Below are positions 20,330-22,796 of a DNA stretch of 22,796 bases, piece by piece. The position numbers and the translations under genes are program-made. Each line of letters starts with the position of its first letter. Within the stretch, counting starts at the first letter, position 1. The DNA comes from an uncultured Lachnospiraceae bacterium (lineage in GTDB: Bacteria; Bacillota; Clostridia; Lachnospirales; Lachnospiraceae). The notes under the pieces were generated by a model, which worked only from the letters and a program-made list of their open reading frames with translations, was not told the origin of the DNA and ran no database searches. The stretch lies in contig USKC01000012.1 of NCBI GenBank assembly GCA_900555195.1, forward strand, positions 1-22,796, written 5' to 3'.

Positions 20330-21880
20330 ATGAAAAAGGCAAAGCCGATCATGATACAGGGAACCATGTCCAATGTGGGCAAAAGCCTGATTGCAGCCGG
20401 GCTGTGCAGGCTGTTCAAACAGGATGGATACCGGGTGGCCCCGTTCAAATCCCAGAACATGGCGCTGAATTCTTATATCACCAGGGAACGCCTGGAGATG
20501 GGACGGGCGCAGGCGGTACAGGCGGAGGCCTGTGGAATTGAGCCTTCGGTGGATATGAACCCTATCCTGCTGAAACCAACGACGGATATGGGATCCCAGG
20601 TCATCCTGAACGGAGAGGTGGCCGGCAATATGAGGGCGGTGGATTATTTCAGGAAGAAAAAAGAATATCTGCCCCTGATCCGTGCTGCCTATGAGCGGCT
20701 CGCAGAGACCTATGATATCCTGGTGATTGAAGGGGCAGGCAGCCCTGCGGAAATTAACCTGAAGCAGGACGATATCGTCAACATGGGGATGGCAAAGCTG
20801 GCGGACGCTCCGGTACTGCTGGTGGGCGATATTGACAGGGGCGGCGTATTCGCCCAGCTGTTGGGCACACTTCAGCTTTTGGAAGCGGACGAACAGGAGC
20901 GGGTAAAGGGATTGATCATGAATAAATTCCGCGGGGATAAACGGATCCTGGATCCGGGCCTTACGATGCTGGAAGAACGCTGCGGAAAGCGGGTTCTTGG
21001 CGTGGTGCCCTGGATGGATGTGGATATCGAAGAAGAAGACTCTCTGGCGGAACGCCTGCAGAAGAAACAGGCGGAAAAAGGGGTGGACATCGCTGTGATC
21101 CGTTTCCCCAAAATCTCCAATTTTACGGATTTTCAGGCATTTTCCATGGAGGAACAGGTGTCTGTCAGGTATGTGGAACGGGCGGAAGAACTGGGCAGTC
21201 CGGATCTGATCCTTCTTCCCGGAACCAAGAATACAATGAAGGATCTGCTGTGGCTGAGGCAGGCCGGGCTGGAAGCAGCCATCCAGAGGAAGGCAGAGGA
21301 AGGAACCCTGGTTCTTGGCATCTGCGGAGGATATCAGATGCTGGGAGAGCGCATTGAGGATCCGGAAGGAGCGGAAGGCGGCGGAAGCCTGCGGGGAATG
21401 GGCCTGCTGCCCGTGGTCACCCATTTCGGAAAGGAGAAGGTGCGCACCAGGAGGGAAGGGCGTGTGCACAGCCTATGCGGGGATTTTGCCGCCCTTTCCG
21501 GGAAGCGGGTGAGCGGCTATGAAATCCATATGGGAAGGCAGGAATATACCGCCGAAGATAGGACACCTTTTCTGAGTCTGGAACCGGAGGAAGATGGAAG
21601 CAAAGCGGATGGGCTTGTCGGAAAAGGAGACAGAGGGGAGGCGGATGGATGCTGCAGGGGAAACGTGGCGGGTACCTATCTGCACGGCATCTTTGACGAG
21701 GCGGACTTCAGATGGGCATTGGTGCGCCTGCTGGCCGAAAGGAAGGGGCTTGCGCTGGAGGATGGCCATGGAATGGCATCCTCCTGGAGGGAATACAAGG
21801 AGCGGCAGTATGACAGGCTGGCGGCCACGCTGCGGCAGAATCTGGACATGGAAGCGATCTATGGGCTTCTGTGGGGATAA
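20330..21880 (+). CDS. cbiP: Cobyric acid synthase CbiP (CobQ)
   Basis: This 516-residue glutamine-dependent amidase amidates side chains b, d, e and g of adenosylcobyrinate a,c-diamide. The N-terminal ATPase-like domain has [32 protein letters not shown] and [12 protein letters not shown]. The C-terminal class I amidotransferase-like domain has C332 in [12 protein letters not shown] and H452 in [13 protein letters not shown] 20330 is chosen because the upstream ATG at 20318 overlaps the ribosome site GGAGGGA (20320-20326). A glycine- and charge-rich stretch of about 25 residues before GNVAGTY looks expanded compared with what I expect. The gene follows cobD by 58 bases and precedes cbiC by 14. 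Confidence 0.95.
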   Translation: MKKAKPIMIQGTMSNVGKSLIAAGLCRLFKQDGYRVAPFKSQNMALNSYITRERLEMGRAQAVQAEACGIEPSVDMNPILLKPTTDMGSQVILNGEVAGNMRAVDYFRKKKEYLPLIRAAYERLAETYDILVIEGAGSPAEINLKQDDIVNMGMAKLADAPVLLVGDIDRGGVFAQLLGTLQLLEADEQERVKGLIMNKFRGDKRILDPGLTMLEERCGKRVLGVVPWMDVDIEEEDSLAERLQKKQAEKGVDIAVIRFPKISNFTDFQAFSMEEQVSVRYVERAEELGSPDLILLPGTKNTMKDLLWLRQAGLEAAIQRKAEEGTLVLGICGGYQMLGERIEDPEGAEGGGSLRGMGLLPVVTHFGKEKVRTRREGRVHSLCGDFAALSGKRVSGYEIHMGRQEYTAEDRTPFLSLEPEEDGSKADGLVGKGDRGEADGCCRGNVAGTYLHGIFDEADFRWALVRLLAERKGLALEDGHGMASSWREYKERQYDRLAATLRQNLDMEAIYGLLWG

Positions 21881-21894
21881 GGAAGAGGTGACAA

Positions 21895-22518
21895 ATGAAA
21901 CCGGAATATATCAAGCCAGGAGAGATTGAAAAAAGAAGCTTTGCACTGATCGCGCAGGAACTGGGAGACAGGCAGCTGGATCCGGAACAGGAACCGGTGA
22001 TTAAGCGGGTGATCCATACCACGGCGGATTTCGACTATGCGGATACGCTTCATTTCACCGCCCATGCGGTAGAGCGGATGCAGAGGGCCATTCGGGAGGG
22101 GGCATGCATTGTGACCGATACCCAGATGGCAAAGGCGGGAATCAATAAGAAGGAACTTACCAGATACGGCGGAGAGGTGCTTTGTTTCATGGGGGATGAG
22201 GATGTGGCGAAGGAAGCCGCAGAAAGGGGGATCACGAGGGCTGCGGTGAGCATGGAAAAGGCAGCCGGCCTCTCCGGTGAACTGATTTTTGCCGTCGGCA
22301 ACGCGCCTACGGCCCTGATGCGCCTGTATGAACTGATGGAAGCGGGCGCGATCCGCCCGGCTGGGATCATCGGCGTGCCTGTGGGCTTCGTGAACGTGGT
22401 GGAGGCAAAGGAACAGATCCTCCAGGCGGATTGCCCCATGATCGTGGCGCGGGGCCGAAAGGGCGGAAGTAATGTGGCGGCCGCCATTTGCAATGCGCTG
22501 CTGTATGCGATGCGGTGA
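21895..22518 (+). CDS. cbiC: Cobalt-precorrin-8 methylmutase CbiC
   Basis: This 207-residue enzyme moves the methyl group from C11 to C12 and yields cobyrinate, the end of the ring pathway. EYIKPGEIEKRSFALI opens the protein, and RVIHTTADFDYADTLHF carries the catalytic histidine at residue 41. IVTDTQMAKAGI, FAVGNAPTAL and PVGFVNVVEAKE are standard CbiC/CobH blocks, and the length is normal. GAGGTG (21885-21890) supports the start. It is the last gene of the run, displaced from the other ring enzymes and placed after cbiP. No clear intrinsic terminator follows. Confidence 0.95.
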   Translation: MKPEYIKPGEIEKRSFALIAQELGDRQLDPEQEPVIKRVIHTTADFDYADTLHFTAHAVERMQRAIREGACIVTDTQMAKAGINKKELTRYGGEVLCFMGDEDVAKEAAERGITRAAVSMEKAAGLSGELIFAVGNAPTALMRLYELMEAGAIRPAGIIGVPVGFVNVVEAKEQILQADCPMIVARGRKGGSNVAAAICNALLYAMR

Positions 22519-22796
22519 TGCAAAAAGCGGAAGATTTTCTCGGCTTCCTGTATCCCTCTGCATCTGTGTGGACACCTCCCTGACCGCATCCGGCGGGCTC
22601 ATGGGTTCAGGGCCTCTGACCGCTGCAGCGGATGGGATGGCGGAACCTGACTGCACTTCCCGGAAACCACTTCAAAAATTGGCTGTTTTGCTCACGCTGC
22701 ATGCGAAAAATTTCCCACATGGCGGCTAAACTCCGCCCTGTCGGGCGTCGGACAACGCCGCCAGGACGTGCGGGATCTGCTTTTGGCAGAAATGCT
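22519..22796. other. Gene-free 3' end with nested inverted repeats
   Basis: I see no convincing gene in either strand. GGCGGC (22721-22726) pairs with GCCGCC (22757-22762) around an inner CGCCC/GGGCG hairpin (22734-22738 with 22743-22747). A further hairpin TCTGC-TTTTG-GCAGA lies at 22776-22790. A CCGCTGCAGCGG palindrome is at 22620-22631 and a weak GGAAG/CTTCC stem without T-run lies at 22529-22548. The nested layout looks like a dispersed intergenic repeat more than a simple terminator. Confidence 0.45.

Noticed and set aside
22529..22548. Terminator after cbiC (GGAAG/CTTCC stem)
   Set aside because: The stem is only five base pairs around a ten-base loop and no T-run follows.
21859..22656. 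Minus-strand open frame overlapping cbiC and the downstream intergenic region
   Set aside because: Most of it mirrors cbiC. The small part beyond cbiC has no protein-like pattern.
22472..22729. Plus-strand 85-codon frame running from the end of cbiC into the 3' intergenic region
   Set aside because: It begins inside cbiC in another frame, has no ribosome site or recognisable family, and crosses into inverted repeats.

Overview
The window looks like the chromosome of an anaerobic, moderately GC-rich Firmicute, most likely a Lachnospiraceae-type Clostridia. This is inference from strong AGGAGG-type ribosome sites, DUF1848 and DUF368 genes, a Clostridia-style oxygen-independent cobalamin pathway and a cobalamin riboswitch with an intrinsic terminator. 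No rRNA, tRNA, IS, phage or CRISPR sequence is visible.

Positions 1-5200 are mixed housekeeping or accessory DNA. They hold the tail of an unidentified gene, a minus-strand GNAT acetyltransferase in visibly more AT-rich DNA, and a roughly 620-base divergent intergenic region with a small broken-looking ORF and a hairpin repeat. A DUF1848 protein with a C-terminal CX3CX2C motif, a DUF368 membrane protein behind a near-consensus promoter, and a GH13 alpha-glucosidase-type enzyme follow.

Positions 5200-5700 are a regulatory leader: a structured intergenic stretch, a near-perfect 25-base palindrome, a full cobalamin riboswitch (5334-5547) and a terminator, with a second overlapping hairpin before another T-run.

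Positions 5701-22518 form one same-strand gene train of 15 CDS, mostly overlapping by 4-16 bases, encoding about 19 activities: cbiK-cbiL (fused), cbiD, cbiF, cbiG, cbiH, cbiJ-cbiE-cbiT (fused), cbiA-cobT (fused), cobU, cobS, a short second cobU-like gene, cobC, cbiB, a CobD-type PLP decarboxylase, cbiP and cbiC. Together they cover cobalt insertion into sirohydrochlorin, the whole anaerobic corrin-ring pathway, side-chain amidation, aminopropanol attachment and nucleotide-loop assembly. Not in the window are a corrinoid adenosyltransferase, a threonine kinase, a cobalt transporter, the uroporphyrinogen methyltransferase/sirohydrochlorin steps and any dimethylbenzimidazole synthesis genes.

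The points most worth a second look are the CbiA-CobT fusion of non-consecutive enzymes, the internally shortened second CobU, tandem peptide repeats in two linkers, the paired terminators behind the riboswitch, a pseudoknot-like element just before the PLP decarboxylase gene with a related sequence apparently inserted in frame inside that gene, and two distant hairpins with covarying stems. The last 278 bases hold no gene but carry compact inverted repeats that look like an intergenic repeat element.
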